Shown here one piece after another: positions 1 through 6,420 of a stretch of DNA of 7,690 bases (the first letter of the stretch is position 1; every line of letters begins with the position of its first letter). Where the stretch lies: positions 1 through 7,690 of the forward strand of contig JAITAN010000135.1 in the NCBI GenBank assembly GCA_031284105.1, written 5' to 3'. This DNA comes from Treponema sp. (GTDB taxonomy: Bacteria > Spirochaetota > Spirochaetia > Treponematales > Breznakiellaceae). The notes beneath the pieces were generated by a model, which saw only the letters and a program-made list of their open reading frames with translations, was not told the DNA's origin and searched no databases. The position numbers and the translations under genes were made by a program.

Positions 1-79
1 CGCCATGACGCACTCGCGCGTATATTTTCCGCTTTTATCCGGCTCGCGTTATTTCTTTGCGTTGTGTGAACCGGCCATC

Positions 80-234
80 GGGAAGCGCGGATCACATGAG
101 GCGGCCGGATTGGGGGGTGGCGGAAGCCCCGCACGCGGGGCTGAAGACAGGGGGGCGCGGCGGGCGGGCCGCCGTATGCCGCCCCAAGTATGGAAACAGC
201 GCCCCCCTCTTTAATAAATAAATCCGCGCTTCCC
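80..234. repeat. Nested perfect inverted repeats (structured element)
   Basis: The outer arms GGGAAGCGCGGAT (80-92) and ATCCGCGCTTCCC (222-234) are perfect 13-bp reverse complements. Inside are AGCCCCGC/GCGGGGCT (125-132 with 135-142, 2-nt centre), AGGGGGGCGC/GCGCCCCCCT (149-158 with 199-208), and within that GGCGG/CCGCC (159-163 with 169-173). As RNA this would be a closing stem with two internal arms. The right outer arm ends on the last base of the helicase stop codon (234-236), so the element sits directly downstream of that gene. It is not followed by a T-tract on the minus strand, so a simple intrinsic terminator is not supported. It could be a structured 3' UTR, a small RNA or a REP/MITE-like repeat. 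Positions 1-79 show nothing I can support, and the short ORF across 5-214 has no protein-like character. Confidence 0.6.
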
Positions 235-3200
235 TAGAACAAATCCATTTGAACCGGCGCGTTTCCACGCCGCGGACGTTTCCACTCCTGTGCAAGCGGA
301 ATAAGCGGTTCCAGAACGGAGAGGAAACGACTCGGTTTGTTTTCCATGATGCGGTTTTGAAACGCCCGCTTTTTAGCCCATGAAAGATACAAGCCGCGTT
401 TTGCCCGCGTCATGGCAACGTAGAGTAGCCGCCGTTCTTCCTCAATGTGGCTATCTCGTATGTCTCCGTATAGGGTGAAAGGAAGAATCCCCTCTTCCAC
501 GGCGGGAATAAAAACGTGTTCCGCCTCGAGTCCTTTGGAGGCGTGTATGGTCATAAGACGCACGCCCTGTACGGTTATACCGAGCGTATCGTCCTGTTCC
601 TTGATGAGCTTAAAGGGGATGCCGTGATCCGTAAGCGCTCCGGCAATAGGTCCCGCGAGGTGTGCGGTGCGGACGAGTATAATGCAGTCTTCCATAGCAA
701 CGCCGCCCGCGTTTCCTTCGGCCGTGCCGCTGTCAAGCGCGAAAAAGCTGGTTCCTCCGATAAGAGCGGCTATGGTACGCGCTATAGCCTCAGCTTCCGC
801 TTTTTCACCGGCATAACAACTTCGGAAAAGCGCCGCGTCGTGTATGGCCGCGCCTTGTATTTCGGCGTCTACGAGACGCCCGGCAGCGGCGATGATGCGC
901 GCGGCGCAGCGGAAACTATGGGTGAGGCGGAACAACGCGGCTTCGGGGTAATCGGTCTTGAAACCGTCAATGAAACATTTGTCCGCGCCGCGGAAGGCGT
1001 ATATCGCCTGATTGGGATCGCCGATAACCCAGAGCGACGTTGTTTTCGCGGTTAAAAGACGGATAAGAACGTATTGTGCAAAATTGACGTCCTGATATTC
1101 ATCGACAAAGATGAAGCGGAACCGTTTTCTGTAATGAGCAAGGATAGGGGGGTGTTCCGCCAATAGCCGTACGGTTTCGGTTACCAGATCGTCAAAGTCA
1201 TACGCGGCTTCTTTGCGAAGCCGGTCTTGATACACACCGTAGAGCCGGTCTTTTTCCATATCAAATTCAGCGTCAAGCGTCCGGTAGTTCATTAGCGGGC
1301 TTTCCATACCGGATTGTTCCCCTATACACGAAAACGGTATTTTTCCAAACGACGTTTGCTCATGGGGGAGCAGAAGCAGCCGTTTTCTCTCATCAATATA
1401 ATTCCCCAAGCCATGCGCTTTAACCGTACCGCCCGCTTCTTTACAGATTTCCTGTAACAGACGATCCCGCTCATCACGGTCTATAATGTTGAAATTGCCG
1501 AAAAGAGCGGTTTGTTGTCCGGCTTGCTCTTTCAATATTGAAGTGCATAGCGCATGAAAGGTTGCGGCAATGACCGCCGATGCAGCGGATGGTGGAGCGG
1601 TTTTGGCGATACGTTCCCGCAGTTCCCCGGCAGCTTTTACGGTGAACGTTATGGCAAGGATAGAATCACTCTCCGCGCCGTTTTGGACAAGATGGGCGAT
1701 GCGGGCGGCTAATGTTGCGGTTTTTCCGGTTCCGGGTCCGGCGATGACCAATGCCCGGGTTCCCGTATATGAGATGGCTTCTTGTTGCTCCGCATCAGGA
1801 GAAAACGGCTGACCGACAGCCGCAGACTGACCGGCAACATCAGGCTGACCGGCAGCCGCCGAATTGGCAATCGGCATAACCGGTGAAACCGCCGAATACG
1901 CCGGCAATGGGGCTTCGGTATCTTCCGGCAAAAGCGGCGATGACACGGTTTCTTCCTCTCCGAAAAGCATGTTTTCACGCCGCGTGCGGCGCGGGTCCCC
2001 GCTTTGGGGATCGAAGACGCGGATTATCCCATATTCACCGTCATAACCGGCTTGTATGAATACCTGTCCCGCCCTCATTCTTGCCACAGCTTGCGCCAGC
2101 AGTTCGCCGGAAACAGACGGGACAACCAGCGTTCCGATCTTTTCTATAGGCATGTCCGTCAATATGCCGATTTCGCTGCCCGCCTTTTCGATGAGCGCGG
2201 TATAGGCGCAATCAACCTTTTTCGATGTTTCGCCGGTATTGAGCAACTCGCCGAGCAACTCCCTTAACGGAATGAGAGACACATACGGGCGTTTATTCGT
2301 ACCGCGCCATGAACGGGGACAGGCGCCCCATTCGTCAACCGGACGGTCGGCAAGTTCCAGCACCCTGCTTATCACGCCGCCCGTGAGCGGTTTTCCACAT
2401 CGGGAACAAACGCCGCCCGCTGCCGCAACATCCTCCGGCGCTATGCTGACGCCGCACTTCCGGTGCCCGGCATAGTGGTATTTTCCTTCCTGCGGATAGA
2501 ATTCAATAGTGCCGGTAATATCTTCTTTCTTTTGTCCTTCCAACGCAAGATGCAAGGCCCTTGACAAGGAGGAAAATGAACGGTCCATCTCAAAGATAGT
2601 CGCTTCCCGTCCCAGTTTTTCAGGAGAATGGGCGTCAGAATTGGAAATAATGGAAAACCGGTCGAGGCTCGAAAGCGCCCAGTTCATCGGCGGATTGGAG
2701 GAAAGTCCGGTCTCAATGGATGGAATGAACGGGGCGAGATCGCCGTAACATTCGTCTATAGAATCAAAGCCCGATTTTGCCCCCAATGCGGAAAACCATG
2801 GCGTCCAGATATGCGCCGGTATCAGCAGCGAACGATCATCGGCGTCAAGCAGCAGCCGCAACAGATCGCGGGAGTCAATACCCAAAATAGGGCGCCCGTC
2901 TGAACGTATGTTACCCACTCGCTCAAGCAGGCTCTGAAAGGTTTCCGCAGCCTTAATATCCGGCAATATGACGAGGTGGTGAATCTTTCGTGTTTTATCG
3001 CCTTTCTTGTAAATAGTGCTGATTTCACCGGTCAGCACAAAACGGCAGGCGGATGGCGCTGCGCTTACTCCGGCATTGGTTTTTAGGCTCTCTTTAAGCG
3101 TATAAAAACCCGGCTCCGCTTCTTCAAGCTGTTCTTTCAATTCGGCGAGCCATGCGGGATGCGTACAGTCCCCGCTTCCCACAAGGTCTATACCCTTGAT

Positions 3201-3293
3201 TGCGGCCCAGCGGTCGAGGGACGTGGGCGTTAGTTTTTTGCTTGTGGCGCGGGAGAAACGTGAATGTATGTGTAAGTCGGCAATAATTCGCAT
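234..3293 (-). CDS. EndoQ-type PHP endonuclease fused to UvrD/Rep-like SF1A DNA helicase
   Basis: A 1019-residue two-part protein. The N-terminal ~425 residues match the EndoQ family (archaeal and some bacterial endonucleases that nick 5' of deaminated bases and abasic sites). Visible metal-site motifs are DLHIHSRFS (His8, His10), GDCTH (Asp42, His45), LTGE (Glu90), His105/106, PAHIW (His161) and SNSDAHS (Asp220, His222). A zinc-knuckle segment follows (His277, Cys280, Cys296, Cys299). After a low-complexity linker (~425-495) comes a complete SF1A helicase: Walker A AGPGTGKT (518-525), motif Ia ITFTVKAA, motif II VDEYQD (730-735), motif III GDPNQAIYAFRG (from 758), motif V TIHASKGLE (915-923) and motif VI LLYVAMTRAK (956-965). 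The C-terminus is QMDLF. I chose ATG at 3293 because EndoQ homologues start at MRIIADLHIHS; ATG 3329 and TTG 3338 are in-frame alternatives. The Shine-Dalgarno is weak. Family assignment is from memory of motifs. I infer repair of deaminated DNA coupled to unwinding. Confidence 0.9.
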   Translation of the reverse strand: MRIIADLHIHSRFSRATSKKLTPTSLDRWAAIKGIDLVGSGDCTHPAWLAELKEQLEEAEPGFYTLKESLKTNAGVSAAPSACRFVLTGEISTIYKKGDKTRKIHHLVILPDIKAAETFQSLLERVGNIRSDGRPILGIDSRDLLRLLLDADDRSLLIPAHIWTPWFSALGAKSGFDSIDECYGDLAPFIPSIETGLSSNPPMNWALSSLDRFSIISNSDAHSPEKLGREATIFEMDRSFSSLSRALHLALEGQKKEDITGTIEFYPQEGKYHYAGHRKCGVSIAPEDVAAAGGVCSRCGKPLTGGVISRVLELADRPVDEWGACPRSWRGTNKRPYVSLIPLRELLGELLNTGETSKKVDCAYTALIEKAGSEIGILTDMPIEKIGTLVVPSVSGELLAQAVARMRAGQVFIQAGYDGEYGIIRVFDPQSGDPRRTRRENMLFGEEETVSSPLLPEDTEAPLPAYSAVSPVMPIANSAAAGQPDVAGQSAAVGQPFSPDAEQQEAISYTGTRALVIAGPGTGKTATLAARIAHLVQNGAESDSILAITFTVKAAGELRERIAKTAPPSAASAVIAATFHALCTSILKEQAGQQTALFGNFNIIDRDERDRLLQEICKEAGGTVKAHGLGNYIDERKRLLLLPHEQTSFGKIPFSCIGEQSGMESPLMNYRTLDAEFDMEKDRLYGVYQDRLRKEAAYDFDDLVTETVRLLAEHPPILAHYRKRFRFIFVDEYQDVNFAQYVLIRLLTAKTTSLWVIGDPNQAIYAFRGADKCFIDGFKTDYPEAALFRLTHSFRCAARIIAAAGRLVDAEIQGAAIHDAALFRSCYAGEKAEAEAIARTIAALIGGTSFFALDSGTAEGNAGGVAMEDCIILVRTAHLAGPIAGALTDHGIPFKLIKEQDDTLGITVQGVRLMTIHASKGLEAEHVFIPAVEEGILPFTLYGDIRDSHIEEERRLLYVAMTRAKRGLYLSWAKKRAFQNRIMENKPSRFLSVLEPLIPLAQEWKRPRRGNAPVQMDLF
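1807..1860 (-). repeat. Three 18-bp repeats encoding a hexapeptide linker repeat
   Basis: Three adjacent 18-bp units (1807-1824, 1825-1842, 1843-1860) share the core CTGACCG(A/G)CA. They encode AAAGQP, DVAGQS and AAVGQP in the linker between the endonuclease and helicase parts (residues ~479-496). The composition suggests a flexible tether whose length could change by replication slippage without a frameshift. Confidence 0.75.
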
Positions 3294-3360
3294 AAGCAAC
3301 GCCCATGATAAACGATATTGGGTTTTCATGCAAGGCAACTCTTGGGTAAAATGTAAGATT

Positions 3361-3391
3361 ATTGTATATATATTTATTTTTCTCTGTACAA
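3361..3391 (-). promoter_or_regulatory. Possible promoter for the EndoQ-helicase gene
   Basis: On the minus strand TACAAT (3366-3361) resembles a -10 box (5/6) and TTGTAC (3391-3386) a poor -35 box (3/6), with a long 19-bp spacer. The position gives a leader of about 60 nt before ATG 3293. The -35 overlaps that of the plus-strand promoter, so the two may compete. Weak match. Confidence 0.3.
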
Positions 3392-3413
3392 AACTGAAAT
3401 CCTATGCTATAAT
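3385..3413 (+). promoter_or_regulatory. Sigma-70-type promoter for the DeoR-family gene
   Basis: TGTACA (3385-3390, 4/6 to the -35 consensus), a 17-bp spacer and a perfect TATAAT (3408-3413) preceded by TGC, giving an extended -10. Transcription would start near 3420, leaving a leader of ~165 nt that contains the palindromes at 3505-3518 and 3542-3562. Confidence 0.6.
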
Positions 3414-3504
3414 AATACTCATGATGATTGTTTAGCTTTTCAACCGAATTTTTAGTTTCCCTTTATTATTTTTACTAAGAAGGAAGATAAAAATTTGACT
3501 TTTG

Positions 3505-3518
3505 GCTAATTTATTAGC
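3505..3518. promoter_or_regulatory. Palindrome GCTAATTTATTAGC, operator candidate
   Basis: A perfect 6-bp inverted repeat with a TT centre. It lies between TTGACT (3495-3500) and TTTAAT (3521-3526), which could be a second promoter with an atypical 20-bp spacer. A further 8-bp palindrome ATGATCAT lies at 3531-3538. Placement next to a DeoR-family gene makes autoregulatory binding plausible, but no binding consensus is known to me for this regulator. Confidence 0.4.
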
Positions 3519-3541
3519 ATTTTAATAGCAATGATCATAAC

Positions 3542-3562
3542 GAAGACAAGTTTAATGTCTTC
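3542..3562. promoter_or_regulatory. Inverted repeat GAAGACA-N7-TGTCTTC before the regulator start
   Basis: Perfect 7-bp arms (3542-3548 and 3556-3562) separated by AGTTTAA. It ends 10 nt before the Shine-Dalgarno sequence of the regulator gene. It may be a DNA operator or a leader hairpin affecting translation. Confidence 0.45.
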
Positions 3563-3572
3563 TCACCATTAC

Positions 3573-3578
3573 AGGAGG
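3573..3578 (+). promoter_or_regulatory. Strong ribosome binding site AGGAGG
   Basis: A canonical AGGAGG with 7 nt to the ATG at 3586. It fixes the start of the DeoR-family gene. Confidence 0.9.
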
Positions 3579-3585
3579 TTCTACC

Positions 3586-4350
3586 ATGAACAACAGACAA
3601 AGCAAAATTTTGGAAGTGATTGCGACACAACAACGTATCGAAGTAACGGACCTGGCAAAAAGGATGGACGTTTCCCCGGTAACAATTCGCAAAGATTTAG
3701 ATCAGCTTGAGCGGCGTGGACTTATCCACCGTGAACACGGATTTGCCTACATCGAAAACGGTGTTAGTGACGGAACGCAACTCGCGTACAACTACGACCT
3801 GAAGTGCCGTATAGCAAAAGCCGCAGCGGCCAACGTTGAAGAAAACGAAACCGTTATGATAGGCTGCGGATCGTGCTGCGCCATTCTTGCCGAAGAGCTT
3901 GCCCATACAAAAAAGGATATTACGATTATTACTAATTCGGTATTCATTGCGAGCTATATCAACCAGGCGCCGTATGGCAAAATTATTCTACTTGGCGGTT
4001 ACTATCAGCGGAATTCACAGGTGCTTGTGGGCCCCATTGCCCATACAAACTCGCAAATGTTCTCACCGAACAAGTTTTTTATCAGTGCAACCGGTTTTTC
4101 TGAAATGTTTGGTTTTACGGAGGATGATTACCTCATAGCGGAGACCACTCATGAATTGACAAAGCAAGCCCAGCAGGTTGTGATGCTCTTCGATTCCGAC
4201 AAATTCTCCAACAACGGTGTGGTGAAAGTGGCTTCCCTTGAAGACATCAATGTCATGTACACCGATGATCGCATACCGCCTGAGAAAGAGGCATATTTGT
4301 GCCACAACAACATTCTGATATATAAAGTACCGGCGTCGAAAGCGATATAA
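3586..4350 (+). CDS. DeoR/GlpR-family transcriptional regulator
   Basis: A 254-residue cytoplasmic protein of normal family length. Residues 1-57 form a DeoR-type winged helix: RQSKILEVI, then the recognition region SPVTIRKDLDQLERRGLI (30-47) and the wing REHGFAYI. Residues ~72-235 are a DeoRC sugar-phosphate-sensor domain: RIAKAAAANV, the phosphate-loop region IGCGSCCAILAEEL (92-105), TIITNS, the LLGG turn, FFISATGF, LFDSDKF (201-207) and TDDRIPPE (226-233). Such proteins usually repress sugar or nucleoside catabolic genes and are released by a phosphorylated ligand. No catabolic gene adjoins, so the ligand is unknown. The gene is divergent from the EndoQ-helicase and convergent with the next gene. 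Oddity: the usual Gly-Thr-Thr of the phosphate loop is replaced by a Cys-rich GCGSCC. Autoregulation through the upstream palindromes is inferred. Confidence 0.9.
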   Translation: MNNRQSKILEVIATQQRIEVTDLAKRMDVSPVTIRKDLDQLERRGLIHREHGFAYIENGVSDGTQLAYNYDLKCRIAKAAAANVEENETVMIGCGSCCAILAEELAHTKKDITIITNSVFIASYINQAPYGKIILLGGYYQRNSQVLVGPIAHTNSQMFSPNKFFISATGFSEMFGFTEDDYLIAETTHELTKQAQQVVMLFDSDKFSNNGVVKVASLEDINVMYTDDRIPPEKEAYLCHNNILIYKVPASKAI

Positions 4351-4369
4351 GCCGCGACGTATAGCGATA

Positions 4370-4405
4370 GGGCTTTTGCGCCGTTGAACGTGCGTCAAAA
4401 GTCCC
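4370..4405 (+). other. Hairpin shortly after the DeoR-family stop codon
   Basis: GGGCTTTTG, then CGC, pairs with GCG, then CAAAAG and CCC, allowing two single T bulges (4370-4381 with about 4392-4405). It begins 19 nt after the stop. No T-run follows, so it may protect the 3' end rather than terminate transcription. Confidence 0.35.
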
Positions 4406-4447
4406 GGTATGTATCAGAACTCCGGCGGTAACAGATTCGGAAACAAC

Positions 4448-4472
4448 GCCCGCGTACGTCTCGTACGCGGGC
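4448..4472. terminator. Strong 11-bp hairpin in the convergent gap, possible bidirectional terminator
   Basis: GCCCGCGTACG (4448-4458) and CGTACGCGGGC (4462-4472) are perfect reverse complements around a TCT loop. It lies about 100 nt past the DeoR-family stop. The flanks are only modestly T-rich on either strand (ATTTAT to the right, GTTGTTT on the minus strand), so termination is likely but not certain. The 4351-4656 gap shows no gene. Confidence 0.5.
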
Positions 4473-4582
4473 ATTTATGCGCTCCGGCGGGCGTGTACGT
4501 CTTCCTATTGATATGCCGGCTGAAAAAGAACGGGGGAGGAGTCTGAGGGACGCCGCCTATAGTGCTAACGTTTAAGAATTAT

Positions 4583-4609
4583 AAAAAGACATTTCGGTAA
4601 TGCCGGAAA
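4583..4609 (-). terminator. Putative terminator of the outer-membrane-type gene
   Basis: On the minus strand TTTCCGGCATTACCGAAA (4609-4592) forms a short hairpin with one bulge. It is followed after four bases by TTTTT (4587-4583), about 50 nt downstream of the stop codon at 4657. Confidence 0.4.
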
Positions 4610-4656
4610 CCACATCAATTCCCCCGCTAAAAATCGCGTAACTTCATCTCAACGGA

Positions 4657-5547
4657 TTATTTCACGCGATAGGTCGCGATACACGCGGCGCGAAAAAATT
4701 CCCACGCGCGGCCGTGGCCGGCAGTGATCGGATGGAGCAGCTTGTTCCTCCATTGCCCTAAGGCCATGATGGTAATGCGTCCGGACAGTTTGAAATCCGC
4801 TGCGATTGAAACGGTCATTTCCGGTTCTCGGTTCGTCAGGGGTTTACCGGTATCGGGATTGTAGAGCGGCTCTTTCATTTCAAACATCACGCCTGCCAAA
4901 TCAATAAAGAAGGGCATTTGATAGCCCAGTAAAGCGGAAAGGTAATAGGAAAAAGCATTTTGATTAACGCCGTCGTCGTTTTCGTAATACCACTGCTCGC
5001 TGCCCTGCGCGCCGGTATAGCGTTGGCAGCTTATTTCATTATAAACCTGCATAACGACATGGTTCCACTCCCCAGGAAAAAGCGCGGCAAGATCGAATTG
5101 AACGGTCGCTCCCGCATGGGTATTCCATACCGCGCCGTCCAATCCCGAGCCGTTTACCCCTTCGGGCGGATCCGCAGGAGGCGCATAGCGGCGGTATATG
5201 CCCATACCTTTCATGGGGCTGCCGAGCAGCGGATAATTCCAGCCGCTTCCTATTTTTGCGCCGAGGGACACCGTGAAAAACGCAATAGGCGTCCATACCG
5301 TATCCGCGAGGACATTAAACGAAACCGGCGATACATTCGCGCCGAGTTTCAGGTTAATATTGTTTCCTGCCGTAAGCGGGTGTTCTCCCCGCAAAAAAGG
5401 AAACGTAAAGCTCTGCGTAACGGCGGCCTGCGCTTCCGGCCGAGAAGAGAGCGTCAGCGATACGTCGGTGCGCGTATCCACATCCGAATCATTGGCCCAA
5501 AGCGTCCGGGCTGCTACGAAACAAAATATAACGATGATTTTTTTCAT
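4657..5547 (-). CDS. Secreted hypothetical protein, probable outer-membrane beta-barrel
   Basis: 296 residues, family not recognised. The N-terminus MKKIIVIFCFVAARTLWA is a plausible Sec signal peptide (Lys2-Lys3, hydrophobic core, cleavage after LWA at residue 18). The mature part lacks further hydrophobic helices. It shows alternating polar/hydrophobic stretches rich in aromatic residues and glycine (NINLKLGANVSPVSFNVLAD, FFTVSLGAKIGSGW, MTVSIAADFKLSGRITIMAL), consistent with amphipathic beta-strands of an outer-membrane barrel. It ends in ATYRVK, without the terminal aromatic residue typical of proteobacterial porins. The central region (~108-140, PPADPPEGVNGSG) looks like a loop. The start is ATG 5547: the frame is closed by a TAA 48 nt upstream with no other start between. 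No Shine-Dalgarno lies at normal distance; a strong one lies ~60 nt upstream. It is convergent with the regulator and divergent from the repeat-array unit. Periplasmic localisation is the main alternative. Confidence 0.7.
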   Translation of the reverse strand: MKKIIVIFCFVAARTLWANDSDVDTRTDVSLTLSSRPEAQAAVTQSFTFPFLRGEHPLTAGNNINLKLGANVSPVSFNVLADTVWTPIAFFTVSLGAKIGSGWNYPLLGSPMKGMGIYRRYAPPADPPEGVNGSGLDGAVWNTHAGATVQFDLAALFPGEWNHVVMQVYNEISCQRYTGAQGSEQWYYENDDGVNQNAFSYYLSALLGYQMPFFIDLAGVMFEMKEPLYNPDTGKPLTNREPEMTVSIAADFKLSGRITIMALGQWRNKLLHPITAGHGRAWEFFRAACIATYRVK

Positions 5548-5566
5548 GCTGTTTACTACGGATTTG

Positions 5567-5621
5567 CCGCTTCCGGTCCGTCTTCCGGCCGCGGTTTATG
5601 TTATAAAATCCTTTCCTCCTT
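5567..5621 (-). promoter_or_regulatory. Leader of the barrel gene with an orphan Shine-Dalgarno and hairpin
   Basis: On the minus strand AAGGAGGAAAGG (5621-5610) is a near-ideal ribosome binding site but has no ATG, GTG or TTG at usable distance; the next triplets are ATT TTA TAA. Between it and the real ATG (5547) lies a hairpin (5594-5567) with arms CCGC/GCGG and CCGG/CCGG around a small internal loop. It may be a ribosome standby site, a minimal start-stop element or a relic of an earlier start. Confidence 0.4.
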
Positions 5622-5641
5622 ACTTAGTCGGGTATCGTACT

Positions 5642-5671
5642 CGGTATAATCAATACGCTTTGAGTATACCG
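5642..5671 (-). promoter_or_regulatory. Possible minus-strand promoter inside an inverted repeat
   Basis: CGGTATA (5642-5648) and TATACCG (5665-5671) are perfect 7-bp arms around a 16-nt centre. On the minus strand they include TATACT (5668-5663), a good -10 box, but the matching -35 position (around 5691-5686, TACAAA) is poor. Transcription from here would give a ~110-nt leader for the barrel gene. To the right, a weak hairpin with a T-run (5679-5701) is the only other structure before 5707. Confidence 0.3.
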
Positions 5672-5812
5672 TATTTTTCGCTGATTTTGTAGCGGTTTTT
5701 TATATCTTGACAATGCTTTTTTTCCACGCCATGCGATTAGCCGTTAGCCTTAGCTTGTGGCCGCTCGTTATCGGCATTACGCTGCGGCGCGTTATAGCAA
5801 GGACGGAGAACA

Positions 5813-5960
5813 ATGTCGGACCTCGAATGGCGGCAAGCCGGCCGCGGGAATGGCAGGGCCGGCTTCTAAGGAAAGATGCGGTGATAACCGGCTTACGGAG
5901 CAGGAACCTAGAGGTTTCCGGGCCGCATTGCTTAAAAATTTCGGGGATCCGATGCTTTAA
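5813..5960 (+). pseudogene. Possible broken small ORF
   Basis: ATG at 5813, with GGAG (5805-5808) just upstream, opens an 18-codon frame beginning MSDLEWRQAG and ending at TAA 5867-5869. The +1 frame is open across that stop and gives a protein-like tail ending RGFRAALLKNFGDPML, stopping at 5958-5960. A single-base shift would join them into a ~48-residue protein. I do not recognise it. It may be a decayed gene, or simply open GC-rich sequence. Confidence 0.25.
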
Positions 5961-6023
5961 TTTTTTCAATTTTTTTCAAATTTTTCAGAAGAGCTTGCAT
6001 AAATATTTCGCATGGACTATACT
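5961..6023 (+). promoter_or_regulatory. Promoter with phased upstream T-tracts for the array and 221-residue gene
   Basis: TTGCAT (5995-6000), a 17-bp spacer and TATACT (6018-6023, 5/6) form a sigma-70-type promoter. Three T-tracts (5961-5966, 5970-5976, 5981-5985) lie about 10 bp apart just upstream, as in curved DNA or an UP element. A run of eight T (6023-6030) covers the expected start of transcription. The predicted leader to ATG 6798 is ~770 nt and contains the whole repeat array. Only a poor alternative (TATAAA at 6768-6773 without a -35) lies nearer the gene. Confidence 0.55.
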
Positions 6024-6083
6024 TTTTTTTATGTTTATGATAACGGAAGCCGTTACGGACGGCAAGGCGGAATACGCGCCCCC

Positions 6084-6101
6084 GATCGGCGATCACCGAT
6101 C
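6084..6101. promoter_or_regulatory. Near-perfect 18-bp palindrome downstream of the promoter
   Basis: GATCGG (6084-6089) and CCGATC (6096-6101) are perfect arms around CGATCA, whose central GATC is itself palindromic; only one symmetric pair mismatches. It lies ~55 bp after the predicted transcription start and just before TATAAT (6106-6111), which has no matching -35. It is an operator or leader-hairpin candidate. Confidence 0.35.
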
Positions 6102-6147
6102 AGATTATAATGTAAACAAACTAAAGAATGTCAACCCCCTAACGCCC

Positions 6148-6420
6148 AAATTTTCACTTTTTTATAGAGACAAATCAAAGGTTTGTCCATTTTTTTCATT
6201 TTTTTATGGAGACAAACTAGAGGTCTGTCCTGCCGCTTCAAAAGGAAACTCCGACAAACTAGAGGTCTGTCCTATCGCTTCAAAAGGAAGCCCCGACAAA
6301 TTAGAGGTCTGTCCTGCCGTCTCAAAGGGAAGCCTCGACAAATCGAAGGTCTGTCCTGCCGTCTCAAGGGGAAACCTCGACAAATTAGAGGTCTGTCCTG
6401 CCGTCTCAAAGGGGATCCCC
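6148..6420. repeat. Left part of the tandem array: 42-bp dimers
   Basis: Six 42-bp units start with GACAAA at 6169, 6211, 6253, 6295, 6337 and 6379, each spaced exactly 42 bp. Each is two related 21-bp halves: a GACAAA-TTAGAG-type half and a GCCGTCTCAAAGG-type half. In the leftmost copy the second half is T-rich (6190-6210), and a similar 21-mer (6148-6168, 16/21 identical) extends the array leftward. The first copy has a perfect stem, GACAAA (6169-6174) with TTTGTC (6182-6187); later copies keep GACA/TGTC. Divergence decreases from left to right. Confidence 0.9.

Noticed and set aside
5..214. Plus-strand 69-codon ORF at the left edge
   Set aside because: No ribosome site, and it overlaps the GC-rich inverted repeats that explain its open frame.
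516..1055. Plus-strand 179-codon ORF
   Set aside because: It is antisense to well-conserved helicase motifs of the minus-strand gene and is a frame shadow.
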